From Micromonospora coriariae (GTDB lineage: Bacteria; Actinomycetota; Actinomycetes; Mycobacteriales; Micromonosporaceae), in the NCBI RefSeq assembly GCF_900091455.1, contig NZ_LT607412.1:2728001-2792000 (forward strand): a stretch of DNA of 64,000 nucleotides. Reading direction: 5' to 3'. The notes below the pieces were generated by a model that saw only the letters and a program-made list of their open reading frames with translations, was not told the DNA's origin and searched no databases. Made by a program: the position numbers and the translations under genes. This document shows positions 16,938-25,776 of the stretch, piece by piece. Each line of letters opens with the position of its first letter. Position 1 is the first letter of the stretch.

Positions 16938-18503
16938 ATGAGCACCCAGTCGACGCCCGGCATCGACGACGCCGGAACCACCGACCACCCGTCCCGCTCC
17001 GACGGGTTCGTCCGCGGCATCTCCGGCATGATCGGCGGGCCCCTGGGAGACCACGCGACGGCACTGGACCGGCCGGCCGGTGGGGAGCGGCGGTTCTGGA
17101 CCGCGGTCCGGATCGTGCTGGCACTGGTCTGCCTCACGCTCGCTCTGCACTGGGTGCAGAAGTCGCCATGCCAGGACGGTGCCTGGCAGGACAACGAGCA
17201 GTACACCCGGTTCTGCTACACCGACGTGCTCGCCCTCTACTACGCCGAGGGGCTCAACGAGGGCAAGGTTCCCTACCGTGATCACCCGGTGGAATACCCG
17301 GTGCTGACCGGCTACTTCATGGGGGCGCTGGGCCTGCCGGTGCACGCTGTCGGCGACGGCGACCCGAGCATCAACCAGGGTCAGTGGTTCTACAACCTCA
17401 ACGCACTGGTGCTGGGCGCGCTCGCGGTGGCCACGGTGGCGGTGATCCTTGCGCTGCGCCGTCGACGACCCTGGGACGCCGCGTTGTTCGCGCTCGCCCC
17501 GGCGTTGCTGCTCACCGCCACCGTCAACTGGGACCTGCTTGCCATCGGGTTGGCCGCGTTCGGCCTGCTGGCCTGGGCCAGGAAACGACCGGTGGTGGCC
17601 GGAGTGCTGCTCGGCCTCGCCGGCGCGGCGAAGCTCTGGCCGCTGTTCATCCTCGGTCCGATCCTGGTGCTGGCGCTGCGGGCCGCCCGGCTGCGGGCCG
17701 CGCTCATCGCGGTGGGCAGCGCCATCGCCGCCCTGGTGCTGGTGAACCTGCCCCCCGCACTGGCGTACCGGGAGAACTGGGACCGGTTCTTCGAGCTGAA
17801 CAGCACCCGCCCCATCGACTGGGGCACGCTCTGGTACATCGGGCGTTACCTCGATGGCAAGGTCGGCGGTAACCCCGCCCGGCTCGGGCCGTTCGAGTGG
17901 CTGAACGCCAACATCCCCACCCTGAACACCGTCTCGTACGCCCTGTTCGGGCTTGCCTGCCTCGGGGTGGCCGTCCTGGCGCTGCGGGCACCGCGCCGAC
18001 CGCGGCTGGCCCAGCTCGCCTTCCTGGTCGTCGCCGCGTTCCTCATCTTCAGCAAGGTCTGGTCCCAGCAGTTCGTGCTCTGGCTGCTACCACTGGCGGT
18101 GCTGGCCCGCCCGAAGTGGGGTGCCATCCTGGCCTGGCAGTTCGCCGAGGTCTGCTACTTCGTCGCCTTCTACGGCGAACTGCTCGGCGCGGCGACCAGC
18201 CGACCGGTCTTCCCGGAGGGCGTGTTCGTGCTGGCCGCCACGCTGCGGCTGACCACTGTGGTGGTGCTGTGCGTGCTGATCGTCCGGGAGATCCTGCACC
18301 CCGAGCGGGACGCCGTACGGGCCACCTATGCCGACGATCCGGACGGCGGTGTGCTCGACGGCGCCCAGGACGTGTCATGGCGGGAGCGCTGGCGGCACCT
18401 GCGGGCGGTGGTCACGCAGGCGGCCCGCCGCCTGACCCGACGGCCCGGCGCAAGACGGGTCAGAGCCGGTACACCACGGCGCCGTCGATCTCCTGCCGGG
18501 TGA
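16938..18503 (+). CDS. GT87-type polytopic membrane glycosyltransferase-like protein
   Basis: This 521-residue protein has a ~50-residue hydrophilic N-terminus and about ten membrane segments (FWTAVRIVLALVCLTLAL, ALFALAPALLLTATVNW, GVLLGLAGAAKLWPLFILGP). The pattern DVLALYYAEGLNEGKVPYRDHPVEYPVLTGYF in the first external loop and GLAGAAKLWPL are typical of the DUF2029/GT87 polyprenol-mannose-dependent transferases. It probably adds a sugar from a lipid carrier to an envelope glycan or lipid; the substrate cannot be told. Its 3' end overlaps the oppositely directed next gene by 44 bp (18460-18503). Confidence 0.82.
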   Translation: MSTQSTPGIDDAGTTDHPSRSDGFVRGISGMIGGPLGDHATALDRPAGGERRFWTAVRIVLALVCLTLALHWVQKSPCQDGAWQDNEQYTRFCYTDVLALYYAEGLNEGKVPYRDHPVEYPVLTGYFMGALGLPVHAVGDGDPSINQGQWFYNLNALVLGALAVATVAVILALRRRRPWDAALFALAPALLLTATVNWDLLAIGLAAFGLLAWARKRPVVAGVLLGLAGAAKLWPLFILGPILVLALRAARLRAALIAVGSAIAALVLVNLPPALAYRENWDRFFELNSTRPIDWGTLWYIGRYLDGKVGGNPARLGPFEWLNANIPTLNTVSYALFGLACLGVAVLALRAPRRPRLAQLAFLVVAAFLIFSKVWSQQFVLWLLPLAVLARPKWGAILAWQFAEVCYFVAFYGELLGAATSRPVFPEGVFVLAATLRLTTVVVLCVLIVREILHPERDAVRATYADDPDGGVLDGAQDVSWRERWRHLRAVVTQAARRLTRRPGARRVRAGTPRRRRSPAG

Positions 18504-20790
18504 TGCCGAGCGAGTCCACCGGGGCGTCGATGGTGATCTCCCACGGCGTTCCGGCCACCTGCCCACGCAGCAGCACCACCGTGCGGACGCCGAGCGTCCG
18601 CAGGTAGTCGACGCTGGTCTGGTCGGGGAACGACTGGCTCACCCGGCGGACGTCGTCGAGCTGGCGCGGAGTGAAGCCGCTGCCGCCGTTCACCACGTCC
18701 GTGAAGCCGCTGGTGGACCAGAGCATCACGTGCTGGTCCAGGCCCTGGTTGCTGGGCAGCACCAGCAGCGGCCCCTCCACCGTGCGCAGCGCGGCCGGTT
18801 GGGTCGGCACCACCGGGTGCGGCGTGGTGTTCAGGCCCTCGACGGTGACCAGCAGCAGCGGCAGCAGGGTGGCCAGGCGCAGCCACGGCCCCGGCCAGGA
18901 CGGGATCCGCTGCGCGGCCAGGTCGCGGACCCGTTCGGTGAGGGCGGTGACCGCGCCCGCGGCGAGCAGGGCGAGCAGCAGCGTGGTCCAGAGCATCAAC
19001 CGGCCCGGGGTACGCAGCGCGTTCCAGCCCGGTGCGTGCTCGAACAGGGGGACGTAGGTGAAGCTGCCGTCGAAGAAGCGGGTGCCCATCGCGAAGGCCA
19101 TCGTCACCAGCACCCCGGCGAGGAGCAGCAGCCGGTGCCGTAGCCGCCAGACCGAGAAGAACAGCCCGCCGGCGGCCAGCGCGTAGAGCACGAAGCCCGG
19201 CAGCAGGGTCATCTCCGGGTGCCACGGCAGCGCCGCTCGCGCGCCCTCGTGCAGACCGCCCCAGATCCGCGATTCCGCGGGCGCGGTCACGAAGCCGGAA
19301 ACCGGCGGCGAGAAGATGCTGATGTCGCCGATCGTGCGCTCGGCGTACGGGTGCAGCTCGGTCACCTTGAAGTACGGGATCGCCATCAGCAGACCCATCC
19401 CGGCGAAGAGCATCCCGCCGACCAGATCGGCGACGAGCAGCCGGCGGCCGAACGGCAGGGCCTGGCCGGTGCGGAGCCGCCGCGCGAGGAACAGGACGGC
19501 CGCGACCAGCACCGCGCAGGCCAGGAAGTACGCGAACGGCAGACCGATGCCGAAGCCGAGGCTGAGTTGCCAGGCCGCCACCAGCCAGCCGGCGTAGACC
19601 CAGCCGTCGTGTCGGCGCTCCGGCCGGTAGCCGTGCCGCAGCGACCAGCCGTGCCCGCGCGCCAGCATGGCCAGGGCGAGGGGGATCCCGCCGTTGGAGA
19701 GCACGTGCAGGTGCCCGGCCTGGGCCAGCAACCACGGCGCGTAGGTGTAGGCGACGCCGGCTACCGCGGCACCGATCCGGCCCGCGCCGAGCTGCCGGGC
19801 CAGCGCGTACGCCCCGAGCGTCGCGAGCGCGTGCGCCAGTACGAACATGATGTTGTAGCGCAGCACCGCGTCCTCGGGGCCGTTGCCGAGCATGCCGGCC
19901 GGGGCGTAGCCGAGCAGCGTGTCGGAGAACGCGAAGCTCCACAGCTCGGGGAAGAACGTGTTGGACTGCCACAGGCGCGCCGGCTCGGTCAGCAGGATGT
20001 GCCCGGACCAGGCCATCTGCCACGCCTGCAGGCTCGGGTCCCAGTGGTCCTGGGGGAGGGTGTAGCGCGGGTAGCGCAGCGTCGGCCAGGTCATCAGCAC
20101 GGCCAGCGCCAGCGCGCCGAGGGTCGCCAGGGTCCACTCGTGGATCAGGAACCGGCCGACGGCGCGGGCCGCCCGGCCGAGCCGGGAGGGCACCGGCTCC
20201 GGCGCGGAGGCGAACGCCTCCCAGCGCTCGGATCCCGCCGACTTCGCTTCACCATCGGCCTTCACCGGACCGTCGGCGTCGCCGCCCTTCGCGCCCTTGG
20301 CCGCGTCGTCGCCCTCGGCCGGACCGCCTTCGGCCGCACCGTCCTTCTCCGCGCCGGCCTTGACAGCACCGGCCGCAGCCGCGCCGGCCTTGACCGAACT
20401 GTCCTTCTCCGCGCCGTCCGCGCCCGCGTCGCCCGTTGCCGCGTCGGGCTCGGCCGTACTGTCCGTGGCCGCGCTGTCCGTGGCGGTGCGGTCCGTGGTC
20501 GCGCCGTCGGCCGAGCCGAGCCCGGGGCCGTCGTGCTTCGCGGAGCCGGGCTTCGGGTCGTCCGTGGCGGTGGCGGCTTTCGTACCGTCGTTGGTGCCGG
20601 TGCTGGCCCTCGTACCGTCGCCGCTGGCGGGGTGGTCCGTGCCGGCGGCGGTCGTGGTGTCGGAGGCCGTGGCGGCGGTGCGCGCCGCCAGCGTGGGGGT
20701 GCCGGAGGCGGTCGGGATCGCCGGCCGGATCCGGGCGTCCCCGGTGGGGGTGGGCCGGGCGCTCCCGGTCCCGGGCTGGCCGGTCGTCAT
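18460..20790 (-). CDS. Large GT-C-like membrane protein with low-complexity N-terminal region
   Basis: This 776-residue protein starts with ~215 residues of Ala/Thr/Gly/Asp/Lys low complexity (repeats such as [12 protein letters not shown] and [13 protein letters not shown]), followed by a membrane domain of 10-12 helices ([40 protein letters not shown]) and a C-terminal soluble part. The first loop [17 protein letters not shown] has the aspartate-containing pattern of GT-C transferases, so a lipid-linked sugar transferase or related YfhO-like role is possible but not proven. The ATG at 20790 overlaps the nfo stop (ATGA), so translation may be coupled to the DNA repair gene. The N-terminal region looks like slippage-prone filler. 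Confidence 0.75.
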   Translation of the reverse strand: MTTGQPGTGSARPTPTGDARIRPAIPTASGTPTLAARTAATASDTTTAAGTDHPASGDGTRASTGTNDGTKAATATDDPKPGSAKHDGPGLGSADGATTDRTATDSAATDSTAEPDAATGDAGADGAEKDSSVKAGAAAAGAVKAGAEKDGAAEGGPAEGDDAAKGAKGGDADGPVKADGEAKSAGSERWEAFASAPEPVPSRLGRAARAVGRFLIHEWTLATLGALALAVLMTWPTLRYPRYTLPQDHWDPSLQAWQMAWSGHILLTEPARLWQSNTFFPELWSFAFSDTLLGYAPAGMLGNGPEDAVLRYNIMFVLAHALATLGAYALARQLGAGRIGAAVAGVAYTYAPWLLAQAGHLHVLSNGGIPLALAMLARGHGWSLRHGYRPERRHDGWVYAGWLVAAWQLSLGFGIGLPFAYFLACAVLVAAVLFLARRLRTGQALPFGRRLLVADLVGGMLFAGMGLLMAIPYFKVTELHPYAERTIGDISIFSPPVSGFVTAPAESRIWGGLHEGARAALPWHPEMTLLPGFVLYALAAGGLFFSVWRLRHRLLLLAGVLVTMAFAMGTRFFDGSFTYVPLFEHAPGWNALRTPGRLMLWTTLLLALLAAGAVTALTERVRDLAAQRIPSWPGPWLRLATLLPLLLVTVEGLNTTPHPVVPTQPAALRTVEGPLLVLPSNQGLDQHVMLWSTSGFTDVVNGGSGFTPRQLDDVRRVSQSFPDQTSVDYLRTLGVRTVVLLRGQVAGTPWEITIDAPVDSLGITRQEIDGAVVYRL

Positions 20791-21578
20791 GCTGCAGTGC
20801 TCTCCGTCCCGAGCTGCTGGCGCAGGAAGTCGATGTCGGCGGCCTGGCCGGCGACGCCTCCCGGAGTCTCGACGACCACCGGCGCCCCGGCAGCGCGGAT
20901 CACCGCCACCACCAGCTCCGGGTCGATGGTCCCGCCGCCCAGGTTGTCGTGCCGGTCCTGACCGGAGTTGAAGGCGCCCTTGGAGTTGTTGGCGTGCACC
21001 AGGTCGATCCGCCCGGTGATCGCCTTGACCCGGTCAACCAGGCCGAGCAGCTCCTCGCCGCCGGCGTACGCGTGGCAGGTGTCCAGGCAGAAGCCGACCT
21101 CGTGGTCGCCGATGGCGTCCCAGAGGCGGGCCAGCGCGTCCAGTCGGCGGGCGCACGCGTTGTCGCCGCCAGCGGTGTTCTCGATCAGGACGGGGACGCC
21201 GAAGCCCCCGGAGTCGGCCGCGTACGCGAATGTCTTGCGCCAGTTGTCGAAGCCCACGGCCAGGTCGTCGCCGGCATTGACGTGCCCGCCGTGGACGATC
21301 AGGCCCTTCGCGCCGATCGCGGCGGCCGCGTTCGCGTGCCCGAGCAGCAGCTTGCGGCTGGGGATCCGGATGCGGTTGTTGAGGGTGGCCACGTTGATGA
21401 CGTACGGCGCGTGCACGTACAGGTCGACCTCGGCCGCGCGCAGCCGCTCGGCGTCCTCCCGGGGCTTGGGCGCCTTCCACCCCTGCGGGTCGGAGAGGAA
21501 GAACTGCACGGTGTCGGCGGACCGGGCGGCCGCCTCCGTCAGCGGGTCGGTCGAATCGACGTGGGCTCCGATACGCAT
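20787..21578 (-). CDS. nfo: Endonuclease IV (AP endonuclease)
   Basis: This 263-residue TIM-barrel enzyme cuts DNA 5' of abasic sites during base excision repair. The metal-binding motifs of the family are all present: [78 protein letters not shown] and VVVETPGG, giving the three-zinc site. The N-terminus [16 protein letters not shown] is standard. It is read first in a two-gene leftward unit with the GT-C-like protein, whose ATG overlaps its stop. Confidence 0.95.
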   Translation of the reverse strand: MRIGAHVDSTDPLTEAAARSADTVQFFLSDPQGWKAPKPREDAERLRAAEVDLYVHAPYVINVATLNNRIRIPSRKLLLGHANAAAAIGAKGLIVHGGHVNAGDDLAVGFDNWRKTFAYAADSGGFGVPVLIENTAGGDNACARRLDALARLWDAIGDHEVGFCLDTCHAYAGGEELLGLVDRVKAITGRIDLVHANNSKGAFNSGQDRHDNLGGGTIDPELVVAVIRAAGAPVVVETPGGVAGQAADIDFLRQQLGTESTAA

Positions 21579-22099
21579 GCGAGCGAGCCTACGTCGCGAC
21601 CCCGACGGGTGGGGCGACCGGCCGGGGCGGTGTCGCGGTCAACGGCGTCACCGAACGGACCGACGATCGTTGATGGGATGGAGCCGGCGGCCAGCGCCGG
21701 TGCCGTCGGTGGCGTGAACGCCGCGGACGGCAACCGGTGGTCGACGGACCGACAGCGAGGTCACCCCCGCCGCGCGGCCCGGCGTGGCGGGGGCGGCCCC
21801 CCGGGCACATCAGATCCGACCGATGAAGAATCTCGGAAATTTGTGCCTTTCCCCCCGACAAGGTACGAGAGCCGTTGTATCGTCAGATAACAACACGATA
21901 AAGCTCCGCGGGGCGTCTTCGGTCCAACCTCATCGGTGTGGTCGTTCCTCCCCAGGTCCCACCCAAGGAATGCGGACGGGACGCCCCGCGGCCTCGTTGA
22001 CGGGGGTCCACCACCGGCCGGTGACGGCCGGACGGTGGGCCCCCGTCGGCACGTCCGGGCGCTGGCCGTACCACCACAGGCATGATCGTTCGGACCGGG
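21579..22099. other. Non-coding stretch before rpsF with a 12-bp inverted repeat
   Basis: No gene is seen between nfo and the rpsF promoter. The stretch has an AT-richer island around 21830-21900, including ttgtatcg and gataacaacacgataaag, which could hold a promoter (TTGTAT, 16 nt, GATAAA). CCGCGGGGCGTC at 21906-21917 and its exact complement GACGCCCCGCGG at 21980-21991 form an inverted repeat with 62 nt between, long enough for a structured transcript upstream of the ribosomal operon. Confidence 0.5.
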
Positions 22100-22105
22100 T
22101 ATCCT
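22100..22105 (+). promoter_or_regulatory. Likely -10 box of the rpsF operon
   Basis: TATCCT about 110 nt upstream of the rpsF start. A transcript from here would carry the leader structure at 22144-22207. No convincing -35 is seen. Confidence 0.4.
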
Positions 22106-22143
22106 GGTCAGGTTGTCCGCGTCCGGCCGGGTTCCCCCGGTAC

Positions 22144-22207
22144 GTGCGGGCAGCGACGCACGACCTCCTGCCACGGAAGGACCGTGGCCGCTTAGCCCAC
22201 AGGAGGT
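22144..22207 (+). promoter_or_regulatory. rpsF leader that can sequester its ribosome binding site (S6:S18-type)
   Basis: ACCTCCTG at 22163-22170 is perfectly complementary to CAGGAGGT at 22200-22207, which contains the rpsF Shine-Dalgarno. Inside this helix sits a second perfect hairpin, CCACGG-AAGGA-CCGTGG (22171-22187), then CCG. Just upstream is a third, GTGCG (22144-22148) with CGCAC (22157-22161). A P1 helix masking the ribosome site with an inner hairpin and CCG trinucleotides is the layout of the S6:S18-binding autoregulatory motif known from other bacteria. Structure predicted by eye. Confidence 0.55.
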
Positions 22208-22216
22208 GAGCACGTC

Positions 22217-22507
22217 TTGCGTCATTACGAAGTAATGGTGATCCTCGACCCCAGCCTCGAGGAACGCACCGTCGCCCCGTCGCTCGACACGTACCTGAAC
22301 GTGATCCGGACCGCGGGTGGCTCGGTTGAGAAGACCGACGTGTGGGGCCGCCGGCGCCTCGCGTACGAGATCAACAAAAAGGCCGAGGGCATTTACGCCG
22401 TCGTCGACCTGCAGGCCACGCCTGCCGCGGTGGCCGAGCTGGACCGTCAGCTCCGGCTCAACGAGTCCGTGCTGCGCACCAAGGTCATCCGGCCGGAGAT
22501 GCGCTAA
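22217..22507 (+). CDS. rpsF: 30S ribosomal protein S6 (TTG start)
   Basis: This 96-residue protein has the S6 sequence [37 protein letters not shown] and [20 protein letters not shown]. It binds 16S rRNA with S18. The start is a TTG at 22217, ten nt after AGGAGG (22201-22206); no ATG or GTG lies closer to the conserved N-terminus in frame. It is the first gene of rpsF-ssb-rpsR-rplI, the standard bacterial order. The leader upstream may allow feedback by the S6:S18 pair. Confidence 0.97.
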   Translation: MRHYEVMVILDPSLEERTVAPSLDTYLNVIRTAGGSVEKTDVWGRRRLAYEINKKAEGIYAVVDLQATPAAVAELDRQLRLNESVLRTKVIRPEMR

Positions 22508-22603
22508 GCATTCAACCCGGTTCGCCCGGATCAGCCTCCGCGGCTCTGTCGTACGGCTCTGAGAGCCTGTACGACGAGACGCTGAGTGCGCGAGGAGATG
22601 GTC

Positions 22604-23125
22604 ATGGCAGGAGACACCACCATCACGGTCATCGGCAATCTGACCGATGACCCCGAGTTGCGGTTCACCCCCTCCGGGGCGGCGGTCGCCAAGTTCCGAG
22701 TCGCCTCGACGCCCCGATTCATGGACAAGGCGTCGGGCGAGTGGAAGGACGGCGAGCCGCTGTTCCTCGCTTGCACCGTGTGGCGGCAGGCCGCCGAGCA
22801 CGTCGCCGAGTCGCTGCAGCGTGGCGCTCGGGTGATCGTCTCGGGCCGGCTCCGGCAGCGGTCCTACGAGACCCGCGAGGGTGAGAAGCGCACTGTCATC
22901 GAGCTTGAGGTCGACGAGATCGGCCCGTCGCTGCGCTACGCCACGGCGAAGGTGCAGAAGATGTCCCGCTCCGGCGGTGGCGGCGGCGGCTTCGGTGGCG
23001 GCAGCGGCGGCGGTGGTGGTCAGGGTGGCGGCGGAGGCAACTTCGACGACCCCTGGGCTTCGGCCGCACCCTCTCCCGCGCGTGCCGGTTCGGGCGGCAA
23101 CTTCGACGAGGAGCCCCCGTTCTAA
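22604..23125 (+). CDS. ssb: Single-stranded DNA-binding protein
   Basis: This 173-residue protein has an N-terminal OB fold ([56 protein letters not shown]), a glycine-rich flexible linker (about residues 120-150) and the acidic C-terminal tip NFDEEPPF that recruits replication and repair partners. It forms tetramers on single-stranded DNA at replication forks. ATG 22604 is chosen over the in-frame GTG at 22586 because gaggag sits six nt before it and the family starts at MAGDT. It lies between rpsF and rpsR, as is normal. Confidence 0.97.
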   Translation: MAGDTTITVIGNLTDDPELRFTPSGAAVAKFRVASTPRFMDKASGEWKDGEPLFLACTVWRQAAEHVAESLQRGARVIVSGRLRQRSYETREGEKRTVIELEVDEIGPSLRYATAKVQKMSRSGGGGGGFGGGSGGGGGQGGGGGNFDDPWASAAPSPARAGSGGNFDEEPPF

Positions 23126-23166
23126 TGGCGCCGAGCGCCCGCGATCGCAAACCAGGAGCACGAGCA

Positions 23167-23406
23167 ATGGCCAAGGCTGCGGCACTTCGCAAGCCGAAGA
23201 AGAAGGTGAACCCGCTCGACAAGGACGGGATCACCTACATCGATTACAAGGACACCGCGCTGCTGCGCAAGTTCATCTCCGACCGCGGCAAGATCCGCGC
23301 TCGGCGGGTGACCGGCGTGACCTCGCAGCAGCAGCGGCAGATCGCCCGTGCGGTCAAGAATGCCCGTGAGATGGCGCTCCTGCCGTACACGGCTACCACC
23401 CGCTGA
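23167..23406 (+). CDS. rpsR: 30S ribosomal protein S18, cysteine-free form
   Basis: This 79-residue S18 ([25 protein letters not shown], then [17 protein letters not shown]) starts at ATG 23167 after an aggag site. It contains no cysteine: where zinc-type S18 has CxxC and NC it has VNPLDKDG and GVTSQQQRQ. Those substitutions, especially QQQRQ, resemble the zinc-independent C-minus paralog that in many actinobacteria lies elsewhere under Zur control. Here it occupies the canonical rpsF-ssb-rpsR-rplI slot. It binds 16S rRNA together with S6. Confidence 0.95.
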   Translation: MAKAAALRKPKKKVNPLDKDGITYIDYKDTALLRKFISDRGKIRARRVTGVTSQQQRQIARAVKNAREMALLPYTATTR

Positions 23407-23420
23407 GAGGAGGCACCGAT

Positions 23421-23867
23421 ATGAAGATCATCCTGACTCAGGAAGTGTCCGGCCTCGGTGCCCCGGGCGACATCGTCGAGGTCAAGGACGGCTTCGGCCG
23501 TAACTACCTGCTGCCGCAGGGCTTCGCGATCGCCTGGACCAAGGGCGCGGAAAAGCAGGTCACGGTCATCAAGCGGGCCCGCTCGGCCCGCGAGATCCGC
23601 GACCTCGACCACGCGAACGAGGTCAAGGGTCAGCTCGAGGGTCTCAAGGTCAACCTGAAGGCCCGCGCCGGCGACGGCGGTCGGCTCTTCGGCTCGGTCA
23701 CTTCGGCCGAGATCGTCGACGCCGTCAAGGCCTCCGGTGGCCCGGTCCTCGACCGGCGCCGGCTGGAGGTGCCCGGTCACATCAAGTCGACCGGCACCTA
23801 CCCGGTGAAGATCAAGCTGCACCCCGAGGTGACCGCGTCGTTCAACCTGAACGTCGTTCAGGGCTGA
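23421..23867 (+). CDS. rplI: 50S ribosomal protein L9
   Basis: This 148-residue protein has the N-terminal L9 domain (MKIILTQEVSGLGAPGDIVE, VKDGFGRNYLLPQGFA), the long connecting helix (RSAREIRDLDHANEVKGQLE) and the C-terminal domain (GRLFGSVTSAEIVDAVK, LDRRRLEVPGHIKSTGTYPV). It binds 23S rRNA at the base of the L1 stalk. It is the last gene of the operon; a strong hairpin terminator follows 15 nt after the stop. The aggagg site lies 8 nt before the ATG. Confidence 0.97.
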   Translation: MKIILTQEVSGLGAPGDIVEVKDGFGRNYLLPQGFAIAWTKGAEKQVTVIKRARSAREIRDLDHANEVKGQLEGLKVNLKARAGDGGRLFGSVTSAEIVDAVKASGGPVLDRRRLEVPGHIKSTGTYPVKIKLHPEVTASFNLNVVQG

Positions 23868-23882
23868 CACCAGCGACACCAC

Positions 23883-23922
23883 CACGAGGGCCCGTGCCGA
23901 GCGATCGGTACGGGCCCTCGTG
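23883..23922. terminator. Bidirectional terminator after rplI
   Basis: CACGAGGGCCCGT (23883-23895) pairs with ACGGGCCCTCGTG (23910-23922), with an extra CCGA/TCGG pairing inside the loop. It separates rplI from the convergent membrane protein gene. Confidence 0.85.
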
Positions 23923-23948
23923 CGTACCGTCGTCGGGCCCGCGCCCGG

Positions 23949-25526
23949 TCAACCGATCGGCTGACCGGTCACCGCGCTGATCAACACCGTGGAGAGGCCC
24001 CCGCCCACCACCGCGGCGGCGAGCGCGATGGTGGCCGAGCGCCACGTCGTACCGACCCGACGCAGCAGCGCCGCCACCACCAGACTGCTCAGCAGCGCCA
24101 GCCCGAAGCGGGGCGAGCCGGCGAGCAGCGACTCCAACGCACGCGACCGGGGCGAGTCGCACCCGCCTCCGCTGATGTCGGTGACGCACCCGGCCGGCGC
24201 CTGGCTGTTCAGGGTCAGCAGCCAGACGAAAATCAACACCGCCGGCACCAGATAACAGGCCGCGGTGTACAGCAGCGGCCGGATGGACCCACCCGGATCC
24301 GGGTCCAGCAGGTCGTCCTCCAGGCGCCGCGCCCAGCCGCCCGTGGCCACGGACTCGACCCGCCGACGCACCGAGGCCACCCCGACCGGCGGCTGGTCCA
24401 CCCGCCGTCGTGGCCCAGCACCACGCGGTACGGGCGCACCACGCGGTACGGGCGCACCACGCGGTACTGGTGCGCTCCGCGGGCGCGGGGCGGTGTAACC
24501 CACCACCGGCGACCGGGGTGCCGTCGTCGACGGATCCATCCAGCGCGGGTCGTCACCGGCCAGCCGAGTGCCGGACCAGAAGCGGTCGTCCCGGCTCGGC
24601 CAACCCTCGGCCGCCACCGGCCGGTCGGAGCGGGGCGCGAGCGTCCGGTCCCACTGGTCGTCCTCGACCGCGGACCGCTCCCACTGGCCGGTGCGGTCGG
24701 ACCGTTCCCAACCACCGATGCTCTCCGCCTGCGCCCACTGCCCACTCAGGTCGTTGTCGTCCGTATCGGCCACCGGCGGCCACGCGTGTACGCCCGAGGC
24801 GTCCCACGGGTCCACCGCCGGCGCGTACGACGGGTCCGGCTCGGGCGTCGGCCCCGAACCGCGCTCCCACGGATCGACCGCCGGACGGGTCCAGGACTCC
24901 TCCGCCCGGCGGCTGCGCCGGGTGGGTCGGTCCGTTTCCCAACGCGGCGCCGGCTCGGCCGGGGCGGGCTCCAGGTCACCGCCGGACCAGATCACCTGTG
25001 GGCGGCCGGCGGGCGCACGGCGAGGACGGCGGTCCGGGACCGCGCCGGAGACCGGCTCCTCCTCCGCCGAGTCGGCACGCCGGCGGCCCGCGTACCCCTG
25101 CCCCTGTGGACGGTCGAGCGTCCACTCCCGGGTGTGGTCCGAGTCGGGCGCAGCGCCGATCGCCGGTCGCTCCCGCCAACTCGTCTCGCTGACCAGGCGC
25201 CGGGTGCTCGTCGTCTCACTGGCTCGCCAGCCGGCTCCGGAACTAGGCAGTTCGGGCTCGGGCTCGGGCTCGTCGTCATCCGGGGCGGCGTGCCGGCCAC
25301 CGCCGTCCGCGTGCCGGACCCCCGATTCCAGTGCCCACCGGGGCAGGTAGGCGTCGACCGGCTCGTCCTGCCCCCGGTCCAGTGCACGCCGACGGCTGGA
25401 GGTGCGATAGCGCCCGTCCTCGTCGTACGGGTCGACCGGAAGGGGTGGCATGCGCTCACCCCACGAGGCGGTCGGCTGGCGCTCGCGCGGGCTGCCCTCC
25501 CCGCGTCCCCAGTCCCGGTAACTCAC
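23949..25526 (-). CDS. Arg/Trp/Pro-rich protein with C-terminal membrane domain, unknown function
   Basis: This protein is 525 residues from GTG 25526 (VSYRDWGRGEGSPRERQ); ATG 25451 (MPPLPVDPYDEDGRY) is an alternative start. The first ~400 residues are hydrophilic and low in complexity, with many Trp-Asp/Glu pairs (GSWERSDRTGQWERS-like) and charged Arg/Glu/Pro runs, probably disordered. It includes three tandem GAPVPR units encoded by an 18-bp DNA repeat. The C-terminal ~115 residues hold about three membrane helices (LLYTAACYLVPAVLIFVWLL, FGLALLSSLVVAALL, ALAAAVVGGGLSTVLISAV) with two cysteines in an external loop. No family recognised. It is convergent with rplI and divergent from dnaB. Confidence 0.7.
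   Translation of the reverse strand: MSYRDWGRGEGSPRERQPTASWGERMPPLPVDPYDEDGRYRTSSRRRALDRGQDEPVDAYLPRWALESGVRHADGGGRHAAPDDDEPEPEPELPSSGAGWRASETTSTRRLVSETSWRERPAIGAAPDSDHTREWTLDRPQGQGYAGRRRADSAEEEPVSGAVPDRRPRRAPAGRPQVIWSGGDLEPAPAEPAPRWETDRPTRRSRRAEESWTRPAVDPWERGSGPTPEPDPSYAPAVDPWDASGVHAWPPVADTDDNDLSGQWAQAESIGGWERSDRTGQWERSAVEDDQWDRTLAPRSDRPVAAEGWPSRDDRFWSGTRLAGDDPRWMDPSTTAPRSPVVGYTAPRPRSAPVPRGAPVPRGAPVPRGAGPRRRVDQPPVGVASVRRRVESVATGGWARRLEDDLLDPDPGGSIRPLLYTAACYLVPAVLIFVWLLTLNSQAPAGCVTDISGGGCDSPRSRALESLLAGSPRFGLALLSSLVVAALLRRVGTTWRSATIALAAAVVGGGLSTVLISAVTGQPIG
24421..24474. repeat. Three tandem 18-bp repeats inside the membrane protein gene
   Basis: Unit ccacgcggtacgggcgca at 24421-24438 and 24439-24456, with a third copy carrying two changes at 24457-24474. 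On the coding (minus) strand each unit encodes GAPVPR, so copy-number change keeps the reading frame. Confidence 0.85.
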
Positions 25527-25699
25527 GGCCGGAGTGTGACCCTTCTGAACCGAAAGCGTAATCCGCTGTCCAGGTGTAGCCGTTCGCTGGAGATAGTACG
25601 GGACGATCGTGTCACAGGCCCGACCGAAATATTCTCCTCCACAGGCTGGGGATCGCATATCCGCAGGTCAGCGAGGTGTGGCCCGGAATTCCCCAAGCG

Positions 25700-25776
25700 T
25701 TGTCCACAGGCTGTGCACACGCTGCGCACATGCTCGTCCACCGACATCCACAGGTTGTCCCGAGGCTCGTCCACCG
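25700..25776 (+). repeat. Seven-unit 11-bp array of DnaA-box-like sequences upstream of dnaB
   Basis: Seven consecutive 11-bp units with no gaps: TTGTCCACAGG (25700), CTGTGCACACG (25711), CTGCGCACATG (25722), CTCGTCCACCG (25733), ACATCCACAGG (25744), TTGTCCCGAGG (25755), CTCGTCCACCG (25766). The first contains TTGTCCACA, the preferred actinobacterial DnaA box; the others are degenerate versions. Exact 11-bp periodicity places all sites on one face of the helix. It lies in the 399-bp gene-free stretch 25527-25925, about 150 bp before the dnaB start. A further ccacagg occurs at 25639-25645. Confidence 0.65.

Noticed and set aside
21761..23185. A 474-codon minus-strand frame across rpsF and ssb
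   Set aside because: It overlaps two ribosomal/replication genes completely and shows no family features.
24421..24474. 18-bp tandem repeats considered as a regulatory array
   Set aside because: They lie inside a coding region, keep the frame and encode GAPVPR, so they are better explained as a protein repeat.
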